A stretch of 64,000 nt of DNA from positions 1 through 64,000 of the forward strand of contig MVBO01000018.1 in NCBI GenBank assembly GCA_002261195.1, read 5' to 3'. Each line of letters begins with the position of its first letter. Within the stretch, counting starts at the first letter, position 1. The position numbers were made by a program, and so were the translations under genes. This DNA is from Bifiguratus adelaidae. Its lineage: Eukaryota > Mucoromycota > Endogonomycetes > Endogonales. Shown here piece by piece: positions 1 through 10,789 of the stretch. Below the pieces are notes generated by a model, which was given only the letters and a program-made list of their open reading frames with translations, was not told the origin of the DNA and made no database searches.

Positions 1-807
1 AACGCTGACCGATACCTTCTGTCGAAAGCGGATGGAGCTAGTCGGCGGCAGTTGACGGCGACTGATGGAAGCCTTGAAGAAGGCAAGCAACCAGAAAACG
101 AAGGACATCACCATACACACGATCACGACAGCTCTTCGGAGGAGCTCGACAATGGCAACGGGATAGTGGAACCCCATGCCACCCTTGGTTGCGGACACAG
201 ACATGGAAACGACGATGATGTCACTGGCCACTATCATTCAGCTGGTCTTTTAGAATCCGAGGAGGCTTTTAAAAAGATGAGCACCTTGCTGCTTGAATTA
301 GGTATCACCATTCACTCTGTTATCATCGGCATCACACTTTCCAATACAGGCACCAGCGAGTTCTCTACCCTATTGTGCGCTCTCGTCTTCCATCAGGTAG
401 GTAGTCCTATAAACATGTATTTTACTTTGCGCACTCATGTTGCTCCGTCCTAGTTTTTCGAAGGCATGGCTCTCGGTACCCGCATTAACGAACTCAGTTA
501 CAAAAATCTCCTAAAACCCATTCTCCTTGGCTTCATCTACGTGCTCACCACACCCCTCGGTATCGCCATCGGTATCGGTATTCATCAATCTTTTAACGGT
601 AGTTCACCCTCCGCCATCCTCACCACCGCCATTCTGGATTCCATGTCAGCCGGCATCTTACTCTACAACTCATTTGTCGAATTGATGAGCATGGAGATGA
701 ATCACAGCATGTCCTTTAGAATGAGTCCATGGCAGACCAAGCTGGTGTGTTTCTTGGCCATGTACATTGGGGCGACGGCCATGGCTATCGTTGGTATTTG
801 GGCGTAG
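1..807 (+). CDS. ZIP-family metal-ion transporter (3' part)
   Basis: C-terminal part of a ZIP (Zrt/Irt-like) permease that moves zinc or related divalent metals into the cytosol; the 5' end lies outside the window. Two exons are visible, 1-396 and 454-807, separated by a 57-nt GT-AG intron. Joined, they create HQFFEGMALGTR, the signature of the ZIP metal-binding helix V, and the preceding helix carries the E-x-GI-x-x-HS pattern of helix IV. Exon 1 also encodes a His-rich hydrophilic loop (HHHTHDHD, HRHGNDDD, GHYH) expected of the variable cytoplasmic loop. The last helices end in a short WA tail, as in this family. The gene is convergent with the next one. Family assignment is firm; the exact metal is not decidable here. 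Confidence 0.92.
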
Positions 808-844
808 AGGGGTAGAGGCCCCCTTCACTTGTACAATCATCTTC

Positions 845-926
845 ATTCACACGCACCCACTCACACTCACAACCGTACACGGACACACAACACACAACAC
901 ACATACACGTACACACGCACAAGACA
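845..926 (+). repeat. CA-rich low-complexity tract in the 3' region of the ZIP gene
   Basis: Degenerate CAC/ACA repeat just after the ZIP stop codon, with AATAAA at about 1042-1047 downstream. It probably lies in the 3' UTR. No coding potential is seen. Confidence 0.6.
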
Positions 927-1061
927 CATATTCCCCGTTAGACTATCATAGACTCGAACAAAAGAGTATTAGACTAGAATTGCAAAGATGCAAATGCTCG
1001 TGTTGATGGAATGATGCTCAAGGCGTCCAAGAACAACAAAAAATAAAATGTACATGGCATG

Positions 1062-3572
1062 CTAGGTCCATCGCGTCTTTCGTTTACGTTCCGGTTCTGG
1101 TGCTTCGGTATATGTTTGGTAAGGCGGCTGGTACCCCATCTCACCATATGGCATGCCCATGGGCGGCGCGCCTACGGGTCCACCACCCGCAACCTCCTGT
1201 CCTTGTGGGTATCCCCACCCCTGGAACGTATTGCCGGCATCATAATAGGGCTGACCGCCTTGCTGCCCATACTCTTGATAATGCCCACCAGCGTACGTAT
1301 TCTCGACCGGTCCGCGTCGATCTTCCATCTCCCTGGCGCGTTTAGGAGGTCGCACCGGTTCATGCCGCGTCTCGCGATCTTTGGCGCCACCTCGAGCGTC
1401 TTTGGGAGCCACCGGCATCTGCGGTTCCTCGATAGTGATTTGATCTTGTAGAGGTGTATCGCCGTAGCCGCCAATGGCCGCTGTTGTCATGTAGAGCTTC
1501 TCATCGTCGGATAAACGTGCGAGTGGAATGACGCTTTCGCCAGTATTGTAATCAAAAAATGATTTGGGTCCAAAACTATAGGCCCACCCTACTTTGCCGG
1601 GCATACCGTCTACCGCAAATACCGTGTTGTCATCTTTCGCTTTTTGCGCTGATTGGCGGGATACGAATTTGATGAAGGCGTTTTGTTTGGCAGGTGTAAT
1701 TTGCGTGAGAACAACACCAAAGACTGGACCGGCAATGCTAAACATCTCCTTGAGTCGCTCTTTGGTCATGGTGGGTGGGAGCGGTCCCACAAATATGGTA
1801 CGTGTCAATACTAGATGGACAAGGTCAAGGCACGTTCGTATCACGATGGGGGGCAGCACGCCAACTTACCTCGAATATGACCCGGTGGTAATGACAGGTC
1901 TTTTTGAACCATGCCTGTATGTTTTGGTAGCTTCTTATGATGATCCTGATCTCCACGGCCGTCATTTCGGTCTTGCGGACGAGATGGCGGCGGGTGTGGT
2001 GCGTGATTTGGTATCGGAAAGGGCGGGGGCATGTGTGGAGGAGCATCTTGACGTACAAAAGGAGGCATGGCGTTGGAAGCTGGGTGAAAAGGTGGCTGCT
2101 GTGGTGGTTGCATGTTGGATATGGGAGTAACCGGTGGCATGGTCTGATTCGATCCAGCCATGCCGCCTGCATTGGGCTGTGGAAGGGTTTGGCCGGCTTT
2201 CAAAAGTCCCGCTTGTTGGATGATAGCTTGAATTGCGTTCACGTCTCCTAGAGGAGGTGCAGAAGATGGTTGCGGAGGTGTTTCGTTGGATGGAGGTGCG
2301 CGATCGTCTTCTTCGTAATTGAATGAGAGTGGATGTGGAACACCTGATGATGTTGGTGGAGCTGGGGTAGCATTATTGGATGCGCTAACGGCAGGAGCAA
2401 TACCAGCGAAATTGCCTTGAGCCAGTGATGTCAAATTGGCCAGCAATTGAACGGCATCAAAGGAAGATTGTCCGGCCGGCGGTCCTGTCCAACCGGGTGG
2501 TGGTATCGGTGGTGTCGTTGAGCCGATGAGTGGAGTACCTGGATTCAATGAATTAGCATGAGCTCAGATAGGGCTTGCGCAACGCATGGCGTAGCGACGC
2601 AGCATGGGTCCAGGGCCCACCTTCTTTGTCTTTATATGGGCTTGCCGTACTGCCGTCGACGCCAGAATTACTCATTTTCAACGTGTCTTTTGCTTTTTGT
2701 AGAACATCGTGCGAGTATAATCCAGACTTGTCCCAAATGTCTAGAGTTTTGATTATCCGGTCCTAAATGTATGCCGATTTGTATGAGCATCATTGCAAGT
2801 ATGGCGTGCGGCGCACAGAGAGGGCAGAGAGAGAGCGTGTCGGTGGCATGTGCAGAGGTTTATTGTGTTGAATGATTCAGTTTTTTGTTTCATCCATCCA
2901 TCCATGACGATACTCACAGCATGCACGCATGGGTGATAGGGTTGTCTAGACGGATTACGCTGTCTGAATTTATCACAAGAGCCAGCTCTGGATACTATAG
3001 ACTCCGCATACACACCATCGTACGTGTCCTTGCATGATTGTGCGTGCGTGGATCACTTGTTCTCATCTTGACATCACCCGGTCTCTACCTGTGCGCCATC
3101 CAGTCCCCACGCCGAAACTCACCTTGTCCTTGTCGGAACAATTCGTCATGCGTTCAAAACACCGAGTCTCTACAAACATATTCTCGATCCTTGGTAGATA
3201 GGCTTCCGTCATGTACGCCTTGCCGCCCTCCCCAAACGCCAAACCTTCCTTTTCGCGTTTCCGTCTTGTGTCGAGCGCGATCTTTGAAATTGCGTCGATG
3301 ACATAGATTCCTGCTAGCTTGTATTCTGGAGGGGCCTTGTAGAGAAAGGACTGTATGCTGACGACCACATGCTTGAAATACTAAAACAAAACAAAGCGAA
3401 TATGAGTGCATGTCTACACAAAGAGAAGAAACGCGCTCTTTGCAACATTCCACCCTACCTGCGACAATGATTGAGCAAGTTTACTCAAATTTTGAATCTT
3501 GGATGCTGATACAGGAAGCTTGCCATCCACGAGAGCAAACAATTCCCGCTCAAACTCTGCAGGATCGGCCAT
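1062..3572 (-). CDS. SEB1: Seb1/Nrd1-like RNA-binding protein with CTD-interacting domain
   Basis: Nuclear protein that binds the RNA polymerase II CTD and nascent RNA and acts in transcription termination. Five exons: 3459-3572, 3123-3380, 2621-2762, 1870-2538, 1062-1810, giving 643 aa. Residues 1 to about 150 form a CID (YFKHVV, APPEYKLAGIYVIDAISK, DKDKDRIIKTLDIWDK). A Pro-rich linker follows, then PGHIRVLTRTIFVGPLP, which opens the RRM; after the RRM comes the FDYNTGESVIPL and GGYGD region typical of Nrd1/Seb1. The tail is Gly/Tyr-rich with a basic RKRKTRW end. The start was chosen because MADPAEFERELFALVDGK begins the CID. Intron 2 (2763-3122) is about 360 nt, much longer than its neighbours. 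Family knowledge supports Seb1 over other CID proteins because of the CID-linker-RRM order. Confidence 0.9.
2891..2905. repeat. CCAT tetranucleotide repeat inside an intron
   Basis: Short run of about three and a half CATC units within the long second intron of the Seb1-like gene. No other function is seen. Confidence 0.5.
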
Positions 3573-4558
3573 CAACAAGGGAAGAAGAGCGGTCGCAAAA
3601 AGGAACAACCTTCCAGAGGTCAATTTGATGACGTCAACAAATTTAATTCATTAAGAGCCCTTTTGCGTGGCTCTTGATATCGGACGATTTTGGATGACGT
3701 GGTATAACAGCGGCGCTGACGAATGGCTCAAGTCATTCATGTGTCAAGGTCCTTGCACTGTTGGATGACAGACCCATAGGGCAGATTAAGCCTCTATCGA
3801 CAGACAGTGAACTCTAACATAGACAAATACGTCATCGGTCCAGCCCCCGTTGATTCACAAACAAACCACCGGGAGAATGGGAGAGGTGGGGCAGGGTGGA
3901 AGCGCATCTGTCAAACAGGATCAGCATATACCATAGGTTCGGGCCAACCAAAACGCCGAAAACAGTCACAAGACCCTTTGGCTGACACATTTCGAACGTT
4001 CGATGGCGTTGGACTTTTTGGCCTTTCACATGGCCCAAGTAGATGATAGATACAAGTATAAACGCAAAGCAAGGCAATGCCAAAGGAGAGCACGCAGACA
4101 GAGTTGCAAGCCTATAAAACCCCGTAGAATGCTATCGTCATAAGCCCACGTGTCAACTTAAGCCATTTGACTCGCAAAATGATTTCCCGAAAGTGTGACA
4201 CAAAATTGGAAAACAAAGGAATCCGAGAGCTGGAAGGGAGCATGCCAGGCTATCGAATGGATTCACCCATGAAACCTATAGGCGATTTCTGCTACAACTC
4301 GCAGTATCTGCTTGTATGTGCATCTACTCTGACATTATCCATGCCTTTCACTCATGTCGATGCTATGGAAGGCGACGTCCTTAAGGCCAATGTCGTTTCC
4401 GAATATTTTTAATTTAGCCGACAGCAAGATCGTCGACGCAACATTTTTCCATATCCCCCTCGGCTTTTCGCTAGTCTCTCTCTCTCTCTCTGTCTTACTC
4501 CTTGCTTCACCTGCCTCGACCATTTTACGTTTTTGGACCACCTGGGCCGAGTAGGGAG
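3573..4558. promoter_or_regulatory. Divergent promoter between Seb1-like and Ytp1-like genes
   Basis: About 990 bp with no supported gene. A perfect CRE-type palindrome TGACGTCA lies at 3629-3636, 57 bp upstream of the Seb1-like start. Further TGACGT half-sites lie at 3695-3700 and, inverted, at 3829-3834. A CT-rich tract precedes the Ytp1-like start. Small open frames here have no family resemblance. Confidence 0.55.
4477..4497 (+). repeat. CT-dinucleotide tract upstream of the Ytp1-like gene
   Basis: Pyrimidine-rich (TC)n run about 60-80 bp before the ATG at 4559. Such tracts are common in fungal core promoters and 5' UTRs; a role here is inferred. Confidence 0.5.
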
Positions 4559-6326
4559 ATGCTTCGCCTTGGATACCTTGGACTCTTTTTGTTGATTTTG
4601 GGTGGCGTAGTCGCGCAGCATGATCATCATATGGACGTGCCTCCGCAGCCAGAGGGTGAAGAGCCAATGAGCTATGCGCGATGGGAGGAGCATCGCGGTT
4701 ATTTGGCGCTCCATGTCATTTTCATGATTCTCGCCTTTGTGATTGTGATGCCGATGGGTAAGCGTTTGCGCGGATAAACCGGTCGAGATGTGAGCGCTGA
4801 CGCTTGGTTGCCTAGGTATCATGTTTGGTATTGCTCGGTCCAACTTACACTGGCCTACACAAGTCTTGGCTGCTCTTTTAGCGCAAATTGGATTCACGTT
4901 TGCTGAACTTTATGGTCACAGCATGCCCGCCTTTTACGAAGGGAATTCTCATCATACGAATGGGTGGATCATTTGGTGGATCCTGAATTTGCAGTTGGGT
5001 ATCGGAGTGACTCGCAAGCTTACAAAGTATATCAAGTCCAAGATGAATGGAGGTCGCTACGAGCAGCTGGAAACGGTCACGTTGTTTGATCGACACTCGG
5101 ATGAGCATACCTCGGATTTGGACGATGAGGACTCACAGGGAACACTCCACGAGAACGAGGACTATCACACCGTCAGGCTGATGGCGTCTCCTTCCACAAC
5201 GACGCTGAACGATCCTTTGGAGAGCAAGCCTACTTACGCACGGACCAAGCCTTCGTTCATCACCCGTCTGGTGGAAAAGGTGGCGGCGAAGATGATGCCC
5301 TACATTCCCGAACCTGTGCAGTTTGTCATTTGCAAGTCACTGGTCAATCCCTTCACCGAGGTTGTCCTCCGACGCATCCATCAAGTCATCGGACGCGTGT
5401 TTATCCTCTTGATTTTCGCTCAAATCACCACCGGTGTTGTCGTCTGGGAAGGCATTTGTCGGTCATGGGATGTCCTTGGTTGTGCAGCACACTTGATCAA
5501 GGGTGGTATTTTTTTTTGGATTGGATTAATTACCTTTGCCCGTTATCTTGGCGCCTTCAAGGAGTATGGTTGGTCATGGAACTTACCCGATGACAAGCAC
5601 AAGACCATGTTCTCCTTTGAGATGATTGAGACCTCCCTCATCTTCATCTACGGTATCACCAACACTTGGATGGAACACTTTGGTGAAAACGACGCCTGGA
5701 GCCACAAGGACTTTGAGCACGCCAGTTTAGCCTTTATGTGGTGGTGGATGGGCTTAGCTGGTATTCTGGTGGAAAGCAAGGCTATTCGTCGCTGTTTGGA
5801 CGGTATCACTTCCACCAATCCGGCCGGTCAAAGCACGGACCGTCGTCTCTCGCTTAATCCTTTCCCCGGTCTAACCATCCTTCTTACCGGTGTCAGTATG
5901 GGCAATCATCACCAAATGACGGAAACAGGTACCCGCGTCCATTATCTATGGGGTTTACTGTTCACGCTCGGTGCCATCTGCCGATTCCTGACCTATTTCC
6001 TCATGTACCTCAAGTCACCCACGACCAACCTTCCTACTCGGCCACCGACGGAAGCGATTGGTGCCTTCTGCTTGGTAGCTGGCGGTATCATGTTTATGGC
6101 TTCTCAATCCGGCACCATCGACTGGATGATTCGAAACGATATTGATCTTATGTTCTTTATGAACGCAGCCACTGCCGTGGCCTTTATTATCCTTTCCGGT
6201 ACCGCAGGCCTGTTGGCCATCAAGGCATGGAGCGCCCGAAGACAGGAACGTATCAATGCCGCCAATGCTGATCCCATGACGGTGCGTGTAGGTGATTTGC
6301 GGCAGGACAGCGGTATTGCTGCCTAG
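4559..6326 (+). CDS. Ytp1-like multi-spanning membrane protein
   Basis: Polytopic membrane protein of the Ytp1 family (DUF2427 N-terminal domain plus Ytp1 C-terminal domain), function unknown. Two exons, 4559-4757 and 4816-6326, give 569 aa. The start at 4559 opens a signal-peptide-like segment (MLRLGYLGLFLLILGG) ending before AQHDHHMD; an in-frame upstream ATG at 4502 would put a hydrophilic stretch in front of it and is less likely. A His-rich luminal start, a helix pair, a hydrophilic acidic linker (about 110-190) and then eight or so helices follow, including GNHHQMTETGTRVHYLWG. A polyadenylation-like AATAAA lies at 6426-6431. It is convergent with the P450 gene. The family assignment is from remembered domain pattern. 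Confidence 0.8.
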
Positions 6327-6379
6327 ATATCTCTATTGACCCCCCTTTTATCTTTAACTATCCCATTGTACACACTTGC

Positions 6380-6400
6380 ACGCGGGCGGGGGAGGGGCGC
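6380..6400 (+). other. G-rich tract between convergent genes
   Basis: Three runs of three to five G in about 20 bp lie in the short space between the Ytp1-like stop and the P450 stop. It falls short of a classic four-run quadruplex. It may mark 3'-end pausing, which is speculation. Confidence 0.35.
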
Positions 6401-6483
6401 ACCTTACATCTCTATTCTATGGACGAATAAACACTCTAATTCATCATGAATGACACGGAAGCCACAAATGTAGTATACTGAGC

Positions 6484-8216
6484 TCAAGCCGATTGCAACA
6501 AGGCATCGACCCCCTCATGTCGCTTATAAAAATGCAATTGACAAGGCAGCGCATGGGCAAACGATTCATACACGGCACCCAACGGATCGACCTTGATCTC
6601 CCGTCCATCCGCATCAGTCGCAAACGCGATCCGAAAAGCCCAGAGCATGCGAACCGCCAACGTCAGCAACTCCCGTTCCGCCAAGATCATACCGGTACAC
6701 GCCCGTCGGCCCGTTCCGAACGCGTAATGGTCGCGTTCGTCAAAGGGACCTTTGGCCATCGTACTCGAAGGCACCTGTGCACTCGATTCATGACGCGTGG
6801 GATCGAACTGCCATGGATTCGTATACTTTGCGTTGGCCATATGCAAGGCATGAATATTTGTGAGAACAAAAGTATCTTTGGGTAAACTGTACGTTTGTCC
6901 TTCAAAGTCAAAGGTATCGTCCTTGGCCAAGGCATGGCCTGCTCCAAAGTAATTGGGGGTACGGTACCGCAAGAGTTCCTTGAGGACACAGGACATGTAG
7001 GGCAAGTCGACCGAATCATCCAGATGGGGCAATGCATCGGTTCCAAACACCTCCTCGATTTCAGCCGCCGCGCGTTCTTGAATCTCGGGATGACTAGCCA
7101 GGATGATAACGAGCGAGGTCATGGCGGTAGCAGTGGTATCCGACGCAGCGATGATGAGATTGAGCAATTGAATCAATTCAATCTCCGAAATCTTGGCTGC
7201 TGGATCCTTGAGAATCATGCCCGCAAAACAAGGCACGTCCGATCCTTCCTTGATCGATTGCTTGAGCGTATTGATCCTTGCTTGCCAAAACGCCTCGAAT
7301 CGATCACGTTTGGCAATCACGCGTTTCACATGTTTGCCTGACAAAAAGGACAATAAGGGAAAGAGATCAGGCCATCGACGGGTAAAAGAGAATTCCGCCT
7401 TCATTTCCTCGTGATGATGAACGACAGTTTGTACGGCTGGATCATGGGGTTCCATGATTTGACCAATGGCGACCGTGATCATGGTCCGAATGATACATTC
7501 GTCAAAGGTAACGTATGGATCAATCGAGGCGCCGTCCAATTGAGCCAATGTGCGCATGCAGACGCTGGCTTCATAGTCCATCAAGGGTTGGTAGGCGTCC
7601 ACCGCGGTTTTGGACAAGGCTTTCCAGGCTGCGTCGTGGCAGTGAGTACGATAGAGTGGAAAGGCGATCGTCAAATACTTACCCACTTGCCGGTAGAGAT
7701 TGTATTTTGGTCCCAACTTCGTGAAGAGCAGGCCCATGCCTTGGCAAAAAAGGAACAATAGCCATGAGACAAGGCCCTGCTGAGTTGAGTACAAGCCTTA
7801 CCTCCACGGGCATAGTTGTCTGTCACATAATCTTGTGGTCGGTCAGACCAAAGGGCTCCGCGGTCCATGATCAATTGCTAAGTGAACAAGGAGAGTCATG
7901 AGTGCGACAGAACGACGGTGAGCCTTTGTCTACCTACCTTCATTGCTCGGGGCGAGTTCACAATCACCCACTTCTTCATGCCCATCTTTACCGTAATCAA
8001 GCCACCATAGGTTTTTCCCCATTCTGTAAACGTTTCCCAGGGCAGATTACCCACTTGAAGCAGATTACCGAGCACTGGCAATCCCCGCGGTCCAGGCGGA
8101 TACCGATACTTTCTTTTGCTGCGTCGAAGCCAATAGATCAAGACCCACACCATCAAGACGGTCCATGATCGCTTCGAGCGTGTAAAAGAGAGAAGGCGTC
8201 CCAACAAGAGTCCCAT
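6484..8216 (-). CDS. Cytochrome P450 monooxygenase
   Basis: Membrane-anchored haem-thiolate monooxygenase, 518 aa from four exons: 7938-8216, 7802-7877, 7683-7739, 6484-7628. An N-terminal anchor (SWTVLMVWVLIYWL) is followed by the basic and Pro-rich hinge YPPGPRGLPVLGN. The I helix has AASDTTATA, the K helix has KELLRYR (ExxR), and the haem loop is FGTGRRACTGM with the Cys ligand. Small exons 2 and 3 restore the B-C region; the acceptors were chosen for frame and because a nearer AG would give an impossible 22-nt intron. An in-frame ATG at 8282 would add 22 residues. Substrate and CYP family cannot be told. It shares a divergent promoter with the next gene. Confidence 0.88.
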
Positions 8217-8584
8217 AGGTGTTGAGGCAATGTTGTTTCTTGCTTTATAGCAAAAAGCTTCAGTTCCAAAAGCGGCGAACAATGAAAGTGAATTTCCTTA
8301 AAAAGAAACGAAGTTGTTGTTAAGGGTGGCGCGGAGAGGGCCTGTAGACAACGGCATTGAGCAGAGAGCATCATTGGGCTGTGAAGTAGGTTCTGGAAGC
8401 TCAATGTAGTCCAGAATGTTGTCCGTGGTTTGTAGCGCCTTTGGCTCAACGAAGCGCGGTGTGACCAGGGCAGTCACGTGAGCCCGTTTGCTTGGGAGCT
8501 TGTTCGGGTTTGTTTAGCTCTCTAGCACTTGCTGCAGACCAACGCTCCCTTCATCCCGTCTTCTCTAGTGCATCGTCCAGCAAC
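8217..8584. promoter_or_regulatory. Divergent promoter with TCACGTGA palindrome
   Basis: The region between the P450 start and the unknown TM protein start. It contains TCACGTGA at 8474-8481, an E-box of the type bound by Cbf1-like bHLH factors. No gene is seen. The unknown TM protein could start at an in-frame ATG at 8492 instead, which would shorten this region. Confidence 0.45.
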
Positions 8585-9918
8585 ATGTCGGTCGATGGCG
8601 TTGATGGGCCATTCTATCCGTTTCCCCCGTTCTATTCCTCGGGCAACTACACCTTCCAATCACCCTTCTTTCTCACACCGGTGTGCTGCGCGGCTGTGCT
8701 TGTTCTTGTGGCTCTGCCCCATTACCTATGGGTCACTCGTAACAAGATTGCCGAACCTGATCTGGTTGCGGTCGATCGCCAAACGGGATCCTCACGATTA
8801 GCCTCGGAGGAGGAAACACAAGCGATATTGGACTCGGGCGCTGAGCGTACACCGCTCGCTTACACGTCCATTCGACACCCTGAATCCACCTACTCTATAT
8901 TTCGCAATTCGCCTCCCATTGATCAAGCCATTCATCTCTTGTCGTTTGCCATCATCTTGACCCATATCACTGGCATGATCATTACCATCTTGCATGCCGT
9001 TCGCCAGTCCGAGTGGACGGCGAATGCCTCGGTACTCTTTTTCTACGATACCGTATCTGTTCTCAACTGGTGTTTAGCGTTTGTGCTCCTGGTAGGAGAG
9101 GTGCAAGTTTTAGGTAGTTTTCAGTGGTGTCAGTATGCGGCCTGGTGGAGTTTTGCTGTGGGAGAGTCCATGATTGCTTGGATGTGGGGTGAAGCTTTCC
9201 GACATCCTCGTGATGGTAAGTGACACCTTTTTGCGATATGGGCAACAGGCTGATCCGTGATCTAGGCACCGTATTTTCAAACTATGACTATGCGTACTTT
9301 TACGTATTTCTGGTGCGATACCTTGCCATTAACATTCTGTTGCTATGCACCCTTGTTTCTTTCTACTACGCTACCCCAAAGCAAGCCTTGATGCCCAGAG
9401 CTCAGCGACAGGATCTCGAACAAGGTACCGCAACAAGAGGAGAAATGTATGGAACCTTTTCCACGCCAGCCCCAGCTGCACCTTCACCTGTTCCACCCAA
9501 TGCACCCATACTTTCCGGAGCGCAACACAAACCCGATATCCCAGAAGCTCCCTCCATGGATACCATTGAGCCTGTCGCCTCCGTACCTATCACGACGGCA
9601 CCTGTGACCCAAGCCGATGAAAGGGCGGAATCCTCCTTGACCGTGGATGACTTGGAGGTGAAGCAGCCGACGGCAAACGAGCCAGAGTCAAATCCCGAGC
9701 CCTGTGATATTCAAAAGCCAGAGCCATATGAAAACAAAGAGCCAACATCCGCCATTGAAGCCAATCTTCCACCCCAAGCGGATCAAAACGATGATCCACA
9801 GCAACAAGACGGAGACGTTCAACAAGAAGACGGAGACAGTCCTGATAGTGGCAATGCTTCTCCTGCAAAGAAGAAGAAGAAAAAGAATAGACGAAAGAAG
9901 AGCAAGACAACCTTTTGA
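8585..9918 (+). CDS. Unknown multi-TM protein with long acidic/basic C-terminal tail
   Basis: Not recognised. Two exons, 8585-9215 and 9266-9918, give 427 aa. About five hydrophobic segments are visible: PFFLTPVCCAAVLVLVAL, IHLLSFAIILTHITGMII, VLFFYDTVSVLNWCLAFV, WWSFAVGESMIAWMWG and FYVFLVRYLAINILLLC. The arrangement is a little like the N-terminal TMD0 of ABCC transporters but there is no ABC domain. The last 180 residues are hydrophilic, rich in Pro, Glu and Gln, and finish in a Lys/Arg cluster (AKKKKKKNRRKKSK). The start at 8585 was preferred to 8492 because the extra 31 residues look untranslated. The stop lies only 9 bp before the next gene on the same strand and in the same frame. Confidence 0.7.
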
Positions 9919-9927
9919 AATAAAAGC

Positions 9928-10712
9928 ATGAGCCGACCACGCGTGTTCAAAGAGGATAAGGCGGTAACGCATCCCGTCCAAGCTTGGGATAAGCAATGGA
10001 CAGCGTCAAAGAATGGCAAAAACTTGTCAGTCTTCAAGTGGATCAAGTGTATGTAGGTGGCGTGCTGGACGTGTTCCAAGCTCACATGCATTAGCCGATC
10101 GCGTCATTGTCTTTGACGAGGACGAGGAAGACGATAGCGACGCTGCAGCCAATGCCTCTACCCAAGCGAACTTTCCGGCGGTAGGTATAGACGCGATGCG
10201 TCACGCAAGGCAGAAGACTCAACAACCTTCACCTTGTGCAGGCTTCCCTGACGAAGGAAGAGGAGTCGCCATCGACGGATTCAGAAACCAAGCAACCTTC
10301 TCATCACAATGCATCCTTCTCCCTCCTTAAACAAGCCTCCACCAATGCCATGCTCGCTTCCGGTAACCTATCCGGCACATCCACATCCAATGCCCTCACA
10401 CCGAACCTTGACGACTCTTCCACCACGCACACGCCCAAGTTGGACGAAGTATCGGACGTGGAGATGGAACGCACCGAGGACGATGAAGCGGATGAAGAAG
10501 CCAACAATGAAGTCTTGCGCGCACTTCGAGAACGCAACCCACATCTTGTCAAGGATCCCGAATCGACAGCAGAAACACCAGCGAGCGACGAAGAGGACGA
10601 GGCGCAACAAGGGACGCAATTGATGCCTGGTCTTGATGTGCTTACGGCCATGTCCACCGCTCCATCCACCAGCTTTCCGGCCCCAGCGATGCATGGTCCT
10701 CCACAGCTCTAA
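9928..10712 (+). CDS. BCL7-like small acidic protein
   Basis: Three exons (9928-10048, 10095-10180, 10242-10712) give 225 aa. Residues about 19-41 read AWDKQWTASKNGKNLSVFKW, then IKSDR; this matches the W-E-K-K-W ... L-R-I-F-K-W-V pattern that defines the N-terminus of BCL7 proteins, subunits of metazoan SWI/SNF (BAF) chromatin remodellers. The rest is low-complexity, Ser/Thr- and Asp/Glu-rich, as in BCL7. The start is the only ATG before the motif. Donor GTATGT after codon position 1 restores the frame into a DEDEEDD stretch. The gene begins 9 bp after the upstream stop codon. Function in chromatin is inferred by family resemblance only; a small unrelated acidic protein remains possible. Confidence 0.6.
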
Positions 10713-10789
10713 GAGGATGAGGCATTTAGAGTCATGTAGATCCCACAGCTCACATCTATCTCTCTATCTCTCTCCCACTCTTTTTGTCT

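Noticed and set aside
1594-2251. Plus-strand frames of 178 and 104 codons
   Set aside because: They are antisense shadows of the Seb1-like RRM and linker exons.
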